Part shown: piece after piece, positions 28,272 to 37,621 of the stretch
Layout: every line of letters begins with the position of its first letter
Numbering within the stretch: position 1 is the stretch's first letter
Assembly (NCBI GenBank): GCA_963746805.1
Contig: CAVVCQ010000002.1
Coordinates: 1 to 48,590, forward strand
Length of the DNA stretch: 48,590 nt
Direction: 5' to 3'
From: DATHTC01 sp963746805
GTDB taxonomy: Bacteria > Actinomycetota > Thermoleophilia > Gaiellales > Gaiellaceae
Translations under genes and position numbers: made by a program
The notes under the pieces: model-generated
Database searches by the model: none
What the model was told of the DNA's origin: nothing
Seen by the model: only the letters and a program-made list of their open reading frames with translations

Positions 28272-29284
28272 ATGGCGCTCCGCACGAAGCCGCGCGCGGC
28301 CCTCGTCCACGCCCGCTCGCTCGGGCGTCGCGCGGGCGCGCTCGCGGAGACGGAGGTGACGCGCCTCGCCTCCCGCAACGACGCCGCCGACCTCGCCGTC
28401 TTCCACGAGTACGCGCCGCCGCCCTCCGGAGGCGGGAACCAGTTCATCGCGGCGCTCGTGCGCGAGGTCGAGGGGCGCGGGCTCGACGTCGAGTGGAACC
28501 GGATCTCGGGCGGCACGCCGTCCTGCCTCTTCAACTCGTTCAACTTCGGCTTCCGGCGACTGCGGCGGTTCGCGCGCGACGGCGTGCGGATGGTGCACCG
28601 CGTCGACGGGCCGATCGGCGTCTACCGCGGCTTCGACGACGGCACCGACCGGCGGATCGTCGAGCTGAACGCCACGTTCGCCGACGCGACCGTGTTCCAG
28701 TCGCAGTGGAGCCTCGACGCGCACCGGGAGCTCGGGCTCGAGCTGCGCGAGCCGCACGTGATCCCGAACGCGCCCGATCCGGCGATCTTCTTCCCACCCA
28801 TGTCGCCGCGAGCCGCGCGGCGACCGGCCGCTGCGCCTCGTCGCCTCGTCCTGGTCGGACAACCCGCGCAAGGGCGCCGACGCGCTGCTCTGGCTCGACC
28901 GGCAGCTCCCGCCGGACGTCGAGGTGACCTTCGTCGGGCGCACGCAGCTCCGGCTCGAGCGCGTGCAGGTCGTCGGGCCGCTGCCTTCGGCCGACCTCGC
29001 GGGGCTCCTTCGCTCGCAGGACGCCTACCTCGCTGCGAGCGTCGACGACCCGTGCTCGAACGCGCTCCTCGAGGCGCTCGCGTGCGGGCTTCCGGCCGTG
29101 TTCCGCCGCAGCGGCGGCCACCCGGAGCTGGTCGGGCGACGCGGGGGTCGGCTTCGACGAGCCGGAGGAGCTCGGCGACGCGCTCGCGCGGCTCGCGGCC
29201 GAGCTGGACGAGCGGCGCGCGCGGATCCGCGTGCCGACGCTCGCGGACGTGGCCGACCGCTACCTCGAGGTGCTCCGTGGCTAG
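28272..29284 (+). CDS. GT4-type glycosyltransferase
   Basis: About 336 residues corrected. Start MALRTKPRAALVHARSLG; then VFHEYAPPPSGGGNQFIAAL, HRVDGPIGVYRGFDDGTD, VFQSQWSLDAHR and HVIPNAPDPAIFFPP. After a break near 28812 the frame gives LRLVASSWSDNPRKGAD and LAASVDDPCSNALLEALACGLP, the E-containing donor loop of GT4 enzymes. A second break (extra G) near 29146 precedes the last ~45 residues. It overlaps the next gene by 8 nt. First gene of a four-gene plus-strand operon. Confidence 0.82.
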
Positions 29285-30386
29285 CGCGCTCGCGCACCGG
29301 GCCCGGCGCCTGGGGCGGCCGCTGCGCCGCCTCGCCGTCGGCGCGCGCACCCGCGGCTGGGACGCGCACACGCGCCTCTTCGTCGTCGGCGACCGCGGCG
29401 GCTGGTCGGTCGACGAGGACGCGGTGCACATTTCCGCTGCGGCGCGCCGCCTCGGCTACGACGTCGCGCCGCCGGAGTGGGCCGGCCTGGCGCCGGGGCA
29501 GTCGGTCTTCCACACGAGCCACTTCGAGGCGCTCACGCCGCGCTGGCTCGAGGGCCCCGACCGGCTCGCGCTCGCGTACATGCACGGCCGCCCCGGGACG
29601 CCGGGCATGCCGGAGTTCGACACGGCCTACGAGGCGCTGCGGCGGCGGCCCGATCGGATCGCCCGGGCGCAGGTGACGCACGACGAGATGCGGGAGCTCG
29701 TGCTCGCAACCGGGGTCCCCGACGAGCGCGTCCACCGCATCCGGCTCGGGATCGACCTCGAGTCGTTCCCGCTCGGCGACCCGGAGCGGCGCCGTGCTGC
29801 ACGTGCGGCGCTCGGGCTGCCGGACAGCGCCTTCGTCGTCGGCTCGTTCCAGAAGGACGGCATCGGCTGGGGCGAGGGGCTCGTGCCGAAGGCGATCAAG
29901 GGACCCGACCTGCTCGTCGGCGTGCTGGAGCGGCTGCGGCCCGATGCGCCGGAGCTCGTCGTGCTCCTCACCGGCCCGTCCCGTGGCTACGTGCGCCGTG
30001 AGCTCGACCGGCTCGGGATCCCGCACCGCCACGTGCTCGCCGCCACGCGGAACGAGCTCGCGCGTGCCTACCACGCGCTCGACCTGTACCTCGTCACCTC
30101 ACGGCAGGAGGGCGGCCCGAAGGCGGCGCTCGAGACGGCGGCGGCGGGCGTCCCGCTCGTGACCACCCGCGTGGGCCAGGCACAGGAGCTGCACGAGCAC
30201 GGCCGCACCGCGGCGCTCGTGGACGTGGAGGACGTCGACGGGCTCGTCGAGTGGGCGACGCGTGTCCACGCCGGCGAGGGGGCCGCCTGGCGCGAGCCGG
30301 CGCGGGCGCTCGCGGAGGCGCACGCGCACGAGCGGCTCGATCCCGAGTGGGCCCAGCTGCTCGACGGATTCGTGGCGAAGCCGTGA
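29277..30386 (+). CDS. GT4-type glycosyltransferase
   Basis: Intact, 369 residues from GTG 29277. FVVGDRGGWSVDEDAVHISAAARRLGYDV and FHTSHFEALTPRWL form the acceptor half. The donor half has HRIRLGIDLESFPLGD, VGSFQKDGIGWGEGLVPKAIKGPDLLV, VLLTGPSRGYVRRELDRLG and VTSRQEGGPKAALETAAAGVPLV, where the canonical second E region is EGGPKAALE. GTGA overlap with the methyltransferase downstream. Sugar specificity unknown. Confidence 0.86.
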   Translation: MASALAHRARRLGRPLRRLAVGARTRGWDAHTRLFVVGDRGGWSVDEDAVHISAAARRLGYDVAPPEWAGLAPGQSVFHTSHFEALTPRWLEGPDRLALAYMHGRPGTPGMPEFDTAYEALRRRPDRIARAQVTHDEMRELVLATGVPDERVHRIRLGIDLESFPLGDPERRRAARAALGLPDSAFVVGSFQKDGIGWGEGLVPKAIKGPDLLVGVLERLRPDAPELVVLLTGPSRGYVRRELDRLGIPHRHVLAATRNELARAYHALDLYLVTSRQEGGPKAALETAAAGVPLVTTRVGQAQELHEHGRTAALVDVEDVDGLVEWATRVHAGEGAAWREPARALAEAHAHERLDPEWAQLLDGFVAKP

Positions 30387-31147
30387 CGTTCCGCCGGTTC
30401 GTCCGCGGCCTCGGCCGGCGCGTGCCGCGGCGGCCGTTCCGCTACGTCATGCCGGCCTGGCTCGTCCGCGGCCCGTTCCGCTTCTGGCTCTCGGTCGTCG
30501 CCGCCGACCCCGACCGGCGGCGCGCCGTCCGCGAGCTGCTCGAGCTCGAGGCCGAGACCCGGCGCCAGCTCGACGCGGCTGCGATCCGGCTCGACGACGG
30601 CGTCCACGCGAAGCACCGGCTCACCGCGTACCACGACTTCTTCGTCGAGCGCGTGCGTGAGGGCGAGCGCGTGCTCGACGTCGGCTGCGGCAAGGGCGAG
30701 CTCGCGTACGACCTGGTCGTCCGGGCCGGCGCGGACGTGGTCGGGATCGACAACGACCCGCATCACCTCGCGTTCGCGCGCGAGCGCTTCCGTCACGAGC
30801 GCCTGCGGTTCGTGGACGGGACGGCGCCGGCCGACCTGCCCGGCGAGCGCTTCGACGTCGTCGTGCTCTCGAACGTGCTCGAGCACGTCGAGGACCGGCC
30901 CGGGCTCCTGCGGGAGCTCGTCGCCTCGGCGCAGCCGCGGGTCGTGCTCGTCCGCGTGCCCGTGCTCGCGCGGGACTGGACGGTGCCGCTGCGCCGCGAG
31001 CTCGGGATGGACTACTTCAGCGACCCGGGCCACTTCGTCGAGTACGACGAGGCCGGGCTGCGCGACGAGGTCGAGGCCGCGGGCTTGCGCGTGACCGAGC
31101 TGCGGCTCGTCTGGGGCGAGATCTGGGCGGCGGCGGAGCCGGCGTGA
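30383..31147 (+). CDS. SAM-dependent methyltransferase
   Basis: Intact, 254 residues. After a basic N-terminus (VTFRRFVRGLGRRVPRR) comes RVLDVGCGKGELAYDLVVRAGADVVGIDND, motif I and post-I. VVVLSNVLEHVEDRPGLLRELVA is motif II/III and DYFSDPGHFVEYDEAGLRDEVEAAGL is the end domain. It lies between two GT4 genes with four-base overlaps on both sides, so it probably methylates the product of one of them. Confidence 0.86.
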   Translation: MTFRRFVRGLGRRVPRRPFRYVMPAWLVRGPFRFWLSVVAADPDRRRAVRELLELEAETRRQLDAAAIRLDDGVHAKHRLTAYHDFFVERVREGERVLDVGCGKGELAYDLVVRAGADVVGIDNDPHHLAFARERFRHERLRFVDGTAPADLPGERFDVVVLSNVLEHVEDRPGLLRELVASAQPRVVLVRVPVLARDWTVPLRRELGMDYFSDPGHFVEYDEAGLRDEVEAAGLRVTELRLVWGEIWAAAEPA

Positions 31148-32182
31148 TCGCGAAGGCGGGACGCTGGGGTCGCGCAGGCGTGCGCTGGGCGCGGCTGCTC
31201 GCGGACGTCCGACCCGACCCGGGACTGCGCGTCTCGTACGGATGGGACCGCGTCCCGGCGCCGGGCGAGCCCGCGACCGGCGGCACCGCGAAGCTGCAAA
31301 AGCTCGCCGAGCGCTGGCCGAACCGGCCGGCGGACTTCACGCTGCTCTACCTCGCCTCGCCGCACTTCCCCCGCGATGTCGGGCCGCTGCTGCGGATCGC
31401 CCGGCGGCGCGAGGCGGCCGTCGTCGTCAACCAGGACGGCGTCGCCTACCCGGGCTGGGCCGGCGACCGCGTCGAGGAGCTGAACCGGCCGCTGCGCCGC
31501 GCGCTCGCCGCCGCCGACCACGTCCTCTACCAGAGCGCCTTCTGCAAGCGCTCCGCGGACGAGTTCCTCGGACGAGCCGCGCGGCGAGTGGGAGATCCTC
31601 CACAACGCGGTCGACGTCGAGCGCTTCGCGCCCGGTGCGCCGCCCGAGGGCGCGCCGGTGCTCCTGCTCGGCGGCGACCAGACGCAGGCCTACCGGGTGG
31701 AGCTGGCGCTGGAGACGCTGCGCGTGGTGCGGGCTTCGCACCCGGACGCGCGCCTGCTCGTCACCGGGCGCCTCGTGAGCGGGATCGCGCTGGGGGAGGG
31801 CGTCGAGCTCGTCGGGCGGTACTCGCAGCGCGAGGCGCCGGACGTCTTCCGCCGCGCGCACCTGCTGCTCCACACGAAGGTGAACGACCCGTGCCCGACG
31901 GTCGTGCTCGAGGCGATGGCGTGTGGGCTCCCGGTCGTGCACCCGGCCAGCGGCGGCACCGTCGAGCTCGTCGGCGAGGGCGGCATCGGCGTCCCGCACG
32001 ACGACTCGTTCGAGCGCGACTCGCCGCCGAGCGCCGAGGCGCTCGCCGGGGCCGTGCTCGCCGTCCTGGCCGCGCGCGAGCGCTACGCCGAGGCGGCGCG
32101 CCGCCGGGCGGTCGAGCGGTTCGCGCTCGAGCCGTGGCTCGAGCGGCACGCCGAGCTGTTCGCACGGCTCACTTCGAGCTGA
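31144..32182 (+). CDS. GT4-type glycosyltransferase
   Basis: About 345 residues. N-terminal LLADVRPDPGLRVSYGWDRVP and LYLASPHFPRDVG precede AVVVNQDGVAYPGWAGDRVEELNR and LYQSAFCKRSADEFLG. A base is missing near 31572; after it the donor half reads WEILHNAVDVERFAPG, VLLLGGDQTQAYRVELALE, HTKVNDPCPTVVLEAMACGLPVVHPASGG. GTG 31144 overlaps the methyltransferase stop. The 3' end overlaps the convergent GT2 by 14 nt. Confidence 0.82.
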
Positions 32183-33002
32183 GCCCGAGCAGGCGCCCGC
32201 GCAGCGTGGCGGCGTGGAAGCCCGCGCGCGCCCGGTCGCGCCGCGCGAGCGCGAGCAGCGCGCCACCCGCGGGCCGGACGAGCATCCGCGCCTTCGTGCC
32301 GGGCCCGTAGCCGTGCCGGCGCAGCAGGTAGCCGACGCTCGCCCCGTCGCGCCGGCCGACGGCCCTGAGCGACGCCGCGTCGAAGTCCTTCTCCTCGTGC
32401 CAGACGACGATCGCCGGGTCGTACGCGATCCGCCCGCCCGCGTCGACGGCGCGGATCAGGAAGTCGATCTCCTCGCCCGACGACCACGGCGTGCCGGCGC
32501 CGAGGCCGAGCGACTCGTCGAAGCGGCCGACGCGCTCCACCAGCTCGCGCCGCAGGAAGATCCCGTACGAGATCCCGCGGTTCCAGACGTTGTCGCGCGT
32601 GACCGGCCCGGCGTCGGCGGCCCACGACGGCGAGGAGCGGCCGCCGCGGCTCTCGGAGCGCACGGTCAGGCCGTCGAGGCCCGCGAGGCGTGCGGCGACG
32701 CGCTCCAGCAGGTCGTCCGGGTACTCGCAGTCGTCGTCGGGGAACGCGACCACGTCCGCCTCGAGTTGCGGCAGAGCCTCGTTCCGCGCGCGGGAGAGGC
32801 CGCGCGGCGAGCGCAGCCGCACCACGTCGAGCGCCCCGTGTGCGGCGAGCACCGGGTCGAGCCGGTCGTCCTCGTTCTGGTCGACGAGCAGGACGCGGAA
32901 CGCGCGGTGGGTCTGGCGCTCGAGCGAGGCGAGGAGGCGGTCGAGCGGCTCGACGCGGTCGACGGTCGCGACGACGAGGTCGAAGGTCGGCGGGCCGGCC
33001 AT
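32169..33002 (-). CDS. GT2 family glycosyltransferase
   Basis: Intact, 277 residues from ATG 33002. Core: TFDLVVATVDRVEPLDRLLASLERQ, VLLVDQNEDDRL, RGLSRARNEALPQLEADVVAFPDDDCEYPDDL (DDD metal site), NRGISYGIFLRRELVERVGRFDESLG and GSGEEIDFLI-type (WSSGEEIDFLIRAV). No membrane helices, so a soluble cytoplasmic enzyme of the rhamnosyl/galactosyl-transferase type; the donor is not predictable. TAGCCT lies 7 nt upstream of the start. Confidence 0.87.
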   Translation of the reverse strand: MAGPPTFDLVVATVDRVEPLDRLLASLERQTHRAFRVLLVDQNEDDRLDPVLAAHGALDVVRLRSPRGLSRARNEALPQLEADVVAFPDDDCEYPDDLLERVAARLAGLDGLTVRSESRGGRSSPSWAADAGPVTRDNVWNRGISYGIFLRRELVERVGRFDESLGLGAGTPWSSGEEIDFLIRAVDAGGRIAYDPAIVVWHEEKDFDAASLRAVGRRDGASVGYLLRRHGYGPGTKARMLVRPAGGALLALARRDRARAGFHAATLRGRLLGLSSK

Positions 33003-33009
33003 CGGCGGG

Positions 33010-33019
33010 AGGCTATCGT
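33010..33019. promoter_or_regulatory. Bidirectional leaderless promoter with shared TA
   Basis: AGGCTATCGT gives TAGCCT on the minus strand and TATCGT on the plus strand, sharing TA at 33014-33015. The minus ATG (33002) is 7 nt away and the plus GTG (33028) is 8 nt away. The intergenic gap is only 25 nt. Confidence 0.6.
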
Positions 33020-33027
33020 CGCCCCTC

Positions 33028-35169
33028 GTGCCCCTCGTCTCGGTGTTGCTGGCCGTGCGCGACGGCGCCGCGTTCGTCCGCGAGGCGGTCGCGAGCGTCC
33101 TCTTCCAGTCGCTGCAGGACCTCGAGCTGGTGGTCGTCGACGACGCCTCGACCGACGCCACCGCCGACGTGCTCGCGTCGTTCGACGACCCGCGGCTCGT
33201 CGTGCTCCGCAACGAGGAGGGGCACGGCCTCGCGCGCTCGCTCAACCTCGCGCTCGACCGCGCGCAGGGCGACTGGGTGGCGCGGCTGGACGCGGACGAC
33301 GTCGCTCTCCCGCTGCGGCTCGAGCGGCAGCTCGAGCTGGCGCGCGCGGACGGGCTCGGCATCGTCGGCAGCGCGATCCTCGAGCTCGACGCCGTCGGCA
33401 GCCCCGGCCGCTTCCACCCGATGCCGCGGACGCCGCACGAGGTGCGCTGGCACGGGCTCTTCAGCTCGCCGTTCTTCCACCCGAGCGTGCTCGTCGACCG
33501 GCAGCTGCTCGAGCGGCACGGGCTCCGCTACGACGTCGAGTACGCGGAGAGCGAGGACTACGACCTGTGGATGCGGCTGCTCCGGCATGCCGAGGGCGCG
33601 AACACCGCGGAGCCGCTCGTGCTGTACCGCGTCCACGAGCGCCAGGCGACGAAGCGGCGGCGCGACGTGCAGCGTGACTTCCAGCGGGAGGTGGCGCTGC
33701 GCGAGATCGCGGCGGTGGTACCCGACTTCACCACCGAGGAAGCCGACGCCGCGTGGCTGCTCGGGAGCGGCGAGGGCCCGGGCAGCGCGGAGGCGTTCGA
33801 GCGTCTGCTGCTGGCGTTCGAGTCCCGCCACGGCCGCGGCGACGAGGTGCGCGAGGCGGCGGCGCGCACCCTCGCGCGGGCCGGCGAGCGGAAACGTGCG
33901 CTGGCGCTCGTGCCGACGCTGCCGACCGACGTCGCGCTGGCGCGCGCTCGCCGGGCCGCGCTGGCGCGGGAGGCGCGCCGGGACGCGCGTGAGGCGCTGC
34001 GGGAGCTCGACCCGGCGACTCCGGAGCGCGTCCGCGTCACCTACGTCGCGCCCGAGCCGACGCCGTTCCGCTCGATCATGTTCGACCGCATCGCGCAGCG
34101 GCCGGAGCTCGACTTCCGCGTCGTCTACTCCGGCCACACGATCTTCAGCCGCTGGTGGACGATCGTCCCGGAGCACCGGGCCGCGTTCATGGACGGGCGG
34201 CGGATCCCGGGCGTGCGGGACGTCTTCCGCCACGACTACCCGATCACGACGCGGATCGTGCGGGAGCTCGAGGACTCGCGGCCGGACGTCGTCGTGATCG
34301 CCGGCTGGAGCACGTTCGCCGCGCAGGCGTCGTTCGCGTGGTGCCGTGCGCGCGGCGTCCCGTACGTGCTGGTGGTCGAGAGCAACGACGCCGACCCGCG
34401 GCCGGGCTGGCGCCGTGCGGTCAAGGGTGCCGTCGTGCCGCCGTTCGTCCGCGGCGCCGAGCGCGTGCTCGCGATCGGGGCCCTCGCGCGCGAGTCGGTG
34501 CTCGCCCGCGGCGCCGATCCGGAGCGGGTGGCGTGGTTCGCGAACACGGTCGACGCGCCCTGGTTCCGCGAGGAGACCGAGCGGCTGCAGGAGCGGCGGG
34601 CAGAGCTGCGCGCGGCGATGGGCGCGACCGACGAGGACGTGGTCGTCCTCTCGATCGCGCGGCTCGCGCCGGAGAAGGGGCTCGACACGCTCGTGCTCGC
34701 GGCGGCGACCGCGGCCGACCCGCGGCTCCTGCTCGTCCTCGCCGGCGACGGGCCGGAGCGGGAGCGGCTGGAGGAGCTCGCGCGCTCGGTCGGCGTGCGG
34801 CTGCGGATCGTCGAAAACGTTCCCTTCGAGCGGGTCGTCGAGCGCTACGCCGCCGCGGACGTGTTCGCGCTGCTCTCGACGCACGAGCCGTGGGGCGTCG
34901 TCGTGAACGAGGCGGCCGCGTGTGGGCTCCCGCTCGTCCTCACCGACCGCGTGGGCGCGCACGCCGACCTGCTCGTCCCGGGCGAGAACGGGATGCTCGT
35001 CGCGGCCGGCGACGTGCAGGCCGCCGGCGACGCGCTCCGCCGGCTCGCCGCCGACCCGGAGCTCCGGCGGCGCTACGGCGAGCGCTCGCTCGAGCTGATG
35101 CGGGGCTGGGGCTACGAGCCGAGCATCGAGAACTTCGTCGCGGCCGTCCGCGCCGCGGCGGCGCGGTAG
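33028..35169 (+). CDS. Two-domain glycosyltransferase: GT2 fused to GT4
   Basis: Intact, 713 residues. Residues 1-230 are a GT2 domain: VSVLLAVRDGAAFV, LVVVDDASTDATADVLA, VARLDADDVALPLRLERQ (DxD), FFHPSVLVDR and YAESEDYDLWMRLL. Residues ~230-330 form a helical Arg/Ala-rich linker. From ~333 a GT4 domain: VTYVAPEPTPFRSIMFDRI, SIARLAPEKGLDTLV, LLLVLAGDGPERERLEE, LLSTHEPWGVVVNEAAACGLPLVL (E-x7-E). No start codon lies at the junction, and there is no frame break, so the fusion is real in this sequence. It may add two consecutive sugars. Confidence 0.88.
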   Translation: MPLVSVLLAVRDGAAFVREAVASVLFQSLQDLELVVVDDASTDATADVLASFDDPRLVVLRNEEGHGLARSLNLALDRAQGDWVARLDADDVALPLRLERQLELARADGLGIVGSAILELDAVGSPGRFHPMPRTPHEVRWHGLFSSPFFHPSVLVDRQLLERHGLRYDVEYAESEDYDLWMRLLRHAEGANTAEPLVLYRVHERQATKRRRDVQRDFQREVALREIAAVVPDFTTEEADAAWLLGSGEGPGSAEAFERLLLAFESRHGRGDEVREAAARTLARAGERKRALALVPTLPTDVALARARRAALAREARRDAREALRELDPATPERVRVTYVAPEPTPFRSIMFDRIAQRPELDFRVVYSGHTIFSRWWTIVPEHRAAFMDGRRIPGVRDVFRHDYPITTRIVRELEDSRPDVVVIAGWSTFAAQASFAWCRARGVPYVLVVESNDADPRPGWRRAVKGAVVPPFVRGAERVLAIGALARESVLARGADPERVAWFANTVDAPWFREETERLQERRAELRAAMGATDEDVVVLSIARLAPEKGLDTLVLAAATAADPRLLLVLAGDGPERERLEELARSVGVRLRIVENVPFERVVERYAAADVFALLSTHEPWGVVVNEAAACGLPLVLTDRVGAHADLLVPGENGMLVAAGDVQAAGDALRRLAADPELRRRYGERSLELMRGWGYEPSIENFVAAVRAAAAR

Positions 35170-36305
35170 ATCGCCTCCTGTCGGTCGGCGACGCGCTCCC
35201 AGGTATTGCGGCGCGCCGCTTCGGCGGCGCCTCGGGCGAGACGCTCGCGCAGCCCCGGATCGGTGAGCACGTCCCGCACGCCCGCAACGATCGCCTCAGG
35301 CTCGTAGGGCACGACGAGCGCCTCGCCCTCCGCGAACGAGCCCGCGACGCCGCAGCGGTCGGAGACGACGACCGCGGCGCCCGCCGCGGCGGCCTCGGCC
35401 GCCGCCATGCCGAAGCTCTCGCCCGCGGAGGCGAGCACGAACGCGTCGGCGGCGGCGTAGAGCTCCCACGGCGGCCCGTCGCTCGGCGGCAGCACGTGCA
35501 GGCGCCCGGCGAGCCCAGGCTCCCGCTCGGCCTCGCGGAGGAGTGCCGTCGCCCGGTGACGGTCGTCCGGGCCTGCGATGACGACATGGGCGTCGGGCGC
35601 GCGCCGCGCGGCCTCGACCAGGTGCTCGATCCCCTTGCCGTCGGCGATGCGGCCGACGTACAGCGCGAGCGGTGCGCCATCGGGCACGCCGAGCCTGGCG
35701 CGCGCCGCCGCCCCGTCGAGCCCCGGCGGCGCCTCCGGGAAGCCGTTCCCGCGGACGACCACGCGCTCCGGGTCGAGCCCGAAGGCGACGACGTCGTCCC
35801 GCTCCCGCTCCGAGGCCGTCACCACTGCCTCGGCGCGCGCCGCGAGCGGCCGCCCCAGCCCGCGGTCGAAGCCCTCCTTCAGCCGAACCTTGCGCAATCG
35901 CGGCCGGAACATCCCGAGCGGCTCGAGCACGTACGGGATCCCGCGGGCGTGGCACCACAGCGCCGTCCCGGTCGTGACCGGGTCGCGGAAGCCGTAGAGG
36001 TGCACGACATCGGGGCGCGCCAGCCGCCGCAGCTCGAGCGGTAGCGACGGCGCGACGCCCATCCACCGGTACGCGAGCGGCGTGCCGAGGTAGTGGACGT
36101 GCGCTCCGTCCACGTCGTCGGCGCGCGACCGGAACGCCGGCCGCCGGTGCAGGTCGAGGATGCTCGTCGTGACGACGTCGAGGTGATGGCCCCGCTCGGT
36201 CAGCCGCCGGGCGAGCTCGCGCATCACCGGGATCGGGCCGCCGAAGGCCGTCGCGGGCCAGTACGCGGGCGCCGCCGCGAGGATCGTGAGCGGCCCGTCG
36301 GGCAC
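35112..36305 (-). CDS. GT4-type glycosyltransferase
   Basis: Intact, 397 residues from GTG 36305. LTILAAAPAYWPATAFGGPIPVMRELARRL is the typical GT4 start; then DVVHLYGFRDPVTTG, PLGMFRPRLRKVRLKEGFDR, LALYVGRIADGKGIEHLVEAARR, HVVIAGPDDRHRATALL and LASAGESFGMAAAEAAAAGAAVV, the E-x7-E site. The last 58 nt overlap the convergent two-domain gene. TAGCCT lies 7 nt upstream of the start. Confidence 0.88.
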   Translation of the reverse strand: MPDGPLTILAAAPAYWPATAFGGPIPVMRELARRLTERGHHLDVVTTSILDLHRRPAFRSRADDVDGAHVHYLGTPLAYRWMGVAPSLPLELRRLARPDVVHLYGFRDPVTTGTALWCHARGIPYVLEPLGMFRPRLRKVRLKEGFDRGLGRPLAARAEAVVTASERERDDVVAFGLDPERVVVRGNGFPEAPPGLDGAAARARLGVPDGAPLALYVGRIADGKGIEHLVEAARRAPDAHVVIAGPDDRHRATALLREAEREPGLAGRLHVLPPSDGPPWELYAAADAFVLASAGESFGMAAAEAAAAGAAVVVSDRCGVAGSFAEGEALVVPYEPEAIVAGVRDVLTDPGLRERLARGAAEAARRNTWERVADRQEAIYRAAAARTAATKFSMLGS

Positions 36306-36312
36306 GGCCGAG

Positions 36313-36322
36313 AGGCTAGCGT
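36313..36322. promoter_or_regulatory. Bidirectional leaderless promoter with shared TA
   Basis: AGGCTAGCGT gives TAGCCT (minus) and TAGCGT (plus) sharing TA at 36317-36318. Both start codons (36305 minus, 36330 plus) lie exactly 7 nt away, a symmetric layout in a 24-nt gap. Confidence 0.62.
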
Positions 36323-36329
36323 GGCACCG

Positions 36330-37621
36330 GTGAAGCCTCGCCTCCTCGTCCTCAACCAGTACTACTGGCCCGGCGTCGAGGCGACGGCGAACCTCCTCAC
36401 CGACCTCTGCGAGGCGCTCGCCGACGAGTTCGACGTGCGGGTCGTCACCGGCGTCCTCCACGGGCACGAGGACGAGCCGCGCGAGCTCGAGCGGAACGGC
36501 GTCCGGATCGAGCGCGTCGCCTCGACCGCGTACGAGCGCTCGCAGCTGCCGCGCCGCGCCGCGAACTACGTCACGTACCTCGCCGGTTCGCTCGCGACCG
36601 CGCTCCGCGGCCCGCGGCCGGACGTCGTCCTCTGCATGACCGACCCGCCGATGGTCGGCGACATCGGGCTCGCGGCCGCGCGCCGGTTCGACGCGCCGCT
36701 GCTCGTGATCTCGATGGACGTCTTCCCGGAGATCGCCGTCGAGCTGAAGCGGCTCGAGAACCCGGCCGCGGTCGCGCTGCTCCGCTCGCTCGTCGGGCTC
36801 TACCTCAAGCGCGCCGACCGCGTGGTCGCGATCGGCGAGACGATGCGGCGCCGGCTCGAGGAGAAGGGGACACCGCCCGATCGGCTCGTGGTGATCCCGA
36901 ACTGGGTCGACACGAGCGCGATCACGCCGCAGCCGCGCGACAACGAGTGGGCGCGGGAGAACCATCTCGACGAGCCGTTCGTCGTCATGCACTCGGGCAA
37001 CGTCGGCCACGCGCAGGACCTCGACACGCTCGTCCGCGCCGAAGACGTTCCTCCGCGATCTCGACGACCTCGAAATCATCATCGTCGGCTTCGGCGCACG
37101 CTACGACGAGGTCCTCGACCTCAACCGGCGACTCGACGCGTTCGTTCGCTTCAAGCCGTTCCAGCCGCGCGAGGTGCTGGCGCAGTCGCTCTCGAGCGCC
37201 GACGTCCACTTCGTCGGGCTCGGGCGAGGGCTCTCGGGCTACGTCGTCCCGAGTCGGCTCTACGGGATCCTCGCGGCTGGGCGACCGGTGATCGTCGCCG
37301 CCGACGACGAGAGCGAGACTGCGAACGTGGTGCGCGAGGTCGGCTGCGGCGTCGTCATCCCGCCGGGCCGGCCGGAGCTGCTTGCCGGCGCGATCCGTGA
37401 TCTCAGGGAGCGTCCGGACGAACTTGGCCGCGATGGGCGCTCGCGGCCGCGAGTACGTCGTCGCCGAGGCCGACCGCTCGGTCGCGATCGGCCGCTACCG
37501 CGCGCTGCTGCGCGAGGTCATCGGGACGCCCGCGCCGGACGCCGCGGACGGAGCCGGTCCTGCCACGGAAGCGCCTCCGCGGCCTCCTCGTCGCGCAGCG
37601 CCCACAGCGCGCCCGCAGTGA
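36330..37621 (+). CDS. GT4-type glycosyltransferase (WbuB/WcaI-like)
   Basis: About 430 residues corrected. LLVLNQYYWPGVEATANLLTDLCEAL, VVTGVLHGHEDEPRE, TDPPMVGDIGLAAARRFDAPLLVISMDVFPEIA and VVIPNWVDTSAITPQPRDNEW are strongly like WbuB-type fucosamine/GlcNAc transferases. After a break near 37040 the frame gives KTFLRDLDDLEIIIVGFG and VPSRLYGILAAGRPVIVAADDESE. A second break near 37415 leads to EYVVAEADRSVAIGRYRALL. The last ~35 residues are Pro/Arg-rich and overlap the convergent gene by 104 nt, so the true stop may be earlier. GTG 36330 is 7 nt after TAGCGT. Confidence 0.83.

Noticed and set aside
33013..34962. Minus-strand open frame of 649 residues opposite the GT2-GT4 gene
   Set aside because: Its composition follows the sense codons and shows no domain. 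The plus-strand protein is clearly real.
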